Assembly: GCA_031270685.1 (NCBI GenBank)
Contig: JAISXA010000250.1
Span: forward strand, 1 to 35,345
Direction: 5' to 3'
DNA length: 35,345 bases
DNA from: Planctomycetota bacterium
GTDB lineage: Bacteria; Planctomycetota; SZUA-567
Shown: piece by piece, positions 34,390 to 35,345 of the stretch
Layout of the letters: every line of letters begins with the position of its first letter
Numbering within the stretch: the stretch's first letter is position 1
The notes under the pieces: generated by a model
The model's input: only the letters and a program-made list of their open reading frames with translations
Told to the model about the DNA's origin: nothing
Database searches by the model: none
Translations under genes and position numbers: made by a program

Positions 34390-35345
34390 ATTTCAATCGC
34401 CTTTCACCTGCAAGGGAGATTCTCGGGTTAACGGCAACATTACGCTTAATTTCCCTACCGTGGATCTCAATCGCCTTTCGGCTGTGGGGGAGATTCTCGG
34501 GGTGGAGAATTTCGCCGACGACCTGTTCCGGCAATACCGAGTCTCAATCGCCTTTCGGCTGTGGGGGAGATTCTCGGCGGCACCGGTTGTTCGAAACCAA
34601 CTTCCCGCTTGCGGGTCTCAATCGCCTTTCGGCTGTGGGGGAGATTCTCGGCTTGTCGGCACCGGTCTTGGATCGTTGCTCGGAGGACGTCTCAATCGCC
34701 TTTCGGCTGTGGGGGAGATTCTCGGATCCCGCGAAATATTTCTCTTCGGTGGACGACCTCCGCGTCTCAATCGCCTTTCGGCTGTGGGGGAGATTCTCGG
34801 GTCGTTTCGACGACGCCACCGACGCCTGGGAGCGCGTGTCTCAATCGCCTTTCGGCTGTGGGGGAGATTCTCGGAGCGATACTGGCTGGTATATCCGTTT
34901 TAACCGCTGCGAGTCTCAATCGCCTTTCGGCTGTGGGGGAGATTCTCGGCTCGAGGCGGCCGGACATCTCGCGCATCGCCTCGGGTCTCAATCGCCTTTC
35001 GGCTGTGGGGGAGATTCTCGGTTGGCACTATATCTTCTGCTGTTGGCAGGAGTGATTAGTCTCAATCGCCTTTCGGCTGTGGGGGAGATTCTCGGCGCCG
35101 CCGCGAACAAGAAAAGCCTTAACCTCGTGGAGTGGTCTCAATCGCCTTTCGGCTGTGGGGGAGATTCTCGGCCGCCAACAGCGTGCCAATGCCGACTGGG
35201 ACGAGTACGGTCTCAATCGCCTTTCGGCTGTGGGGGAGATTCTCGGTCTGTTTGCGTTACAGGGTGTGCAACTCCCCCCCGAGCGTCTCAATCGCCTTTC
35301 GGCTGTGGGGGAGATTCTCGGAAAACGATGGATGCAATCACCCGT
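34390..35345 (-). CRISPR. CRISPR array, 13 repeats and 12 complete spacers, continuing past the right edge
   Basis: Repeats of 37 nt begin GTCTCAATCG and end GAGATTCTCGG on the plus strand. They start at 34390, 34464, 34541, 34615, 34689, 34764, 34838, 34913, 34985, 35059, 35135, 35210 and 35285. Spacers are 35-40 nt and all different; a 13th is cut by the edge. The first repeat has about seven changes and the second one; the other eleven are identical. Degenerate repeats normally mark the end far from the leader. On the minus strand the repeat ends in GATTGAGAC, close to the ATTGAAAC tag of many type I and III crRNAs, and contains GCC-GAAA-GGC as a hairpin. Both facts suggest transcription right to left, with the leader outside the window. 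No cas gene is present here. Confidence 0.98.

Noticed and set aside
34460-35291. ORFs repeating LNRLSAVGEILG or ENLPHSRKAIET
   Set aside because: They are translations of the CRISPR repeat, not proteins.

Overview
The window is a GC-rich, densely packed bacterial chromosome segment. It holds 25 protein-coding loci, most of them on the minus strand and many joined by 4-nt ATGA stop/start overlaps. A CRISPR array runs off the right edge. The gene set points to an anaerobe: a glycyl radical enzyme, a K+-type membrane pyrophosphatase, the MEP isoprenoid pathway (ispE, dxr), and sulfur assimilation without any sulfonate monooxygenase. The very long RseP and the unrecognised 459-aa helical protein fit a PVC-like (Lentisphaerota/Planctomycetota-type) bacterium, but no taxonomic marker is present and this is a guess.

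Layout. 1-2533 (minus): an RPE-type epimerase, a short unknown protein and a truncated glycyl radical lyase/dehydratase. 2623-7210 (minus): hppA and mnmG, separated by a hairpin-rich leader. 7339-13303 (minus): a sulfur operon in the order substrate-binding protein, ABC ATPase, ABC permease, Cys/Met PLP enzyme, then an open frame joining a QueG-like Fe-S protein to O-acetylhomoserine sulfhydrylase (metY). It has a good sigma70-type promoter and a long 5' leader. 13745-17157 (minus): ispE followed by znuA-znuC-znuB. 17285-19984 (plus): a GH57/DUF3536 enzyme. 20026-24891 (minus): argH-dxr-rseP. 25219-28909 (plus): a small membrane protein, an unknown helical protein, a dTDP-glucose 4,6-dehydratase and a TSUP transporter. 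29027-33709 (minus): a ribose-type sugar ABC importer (rbsA, rbsC, rbsB) followed by its likely LacI regulator, with a clear promoter and LacI-type operator. 34390-35345: a CRISPR array (13 repeats seen) with no cas genes in the window.

The most unusual feature is a family of intergenic stem-loops. The loop is nearly constant (GGCGGTT), while the arms differ from copy to copy yet remain self-complementary. Two copies are composite elements of about 200 bp (13355-13552 and 34146-34357) made of two such hairpins around a conserved core. One lies in the 5' leader of the sulfur operon and the other borders the CRISPR array. Simpler or half copies sit at the translation starts of mnmG and the 25705 gene, near rseP, over the znuB stop codon, and in the hppA, argH and rbsB/lacI intergenic regions. 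The arm GTGGACTTTTGGAGGAAAT contains a strong Shine-Dalgarno-like core. The second point of interest is the in-frame QueG-like/MetY fusion with its own internal ribosome binding site.
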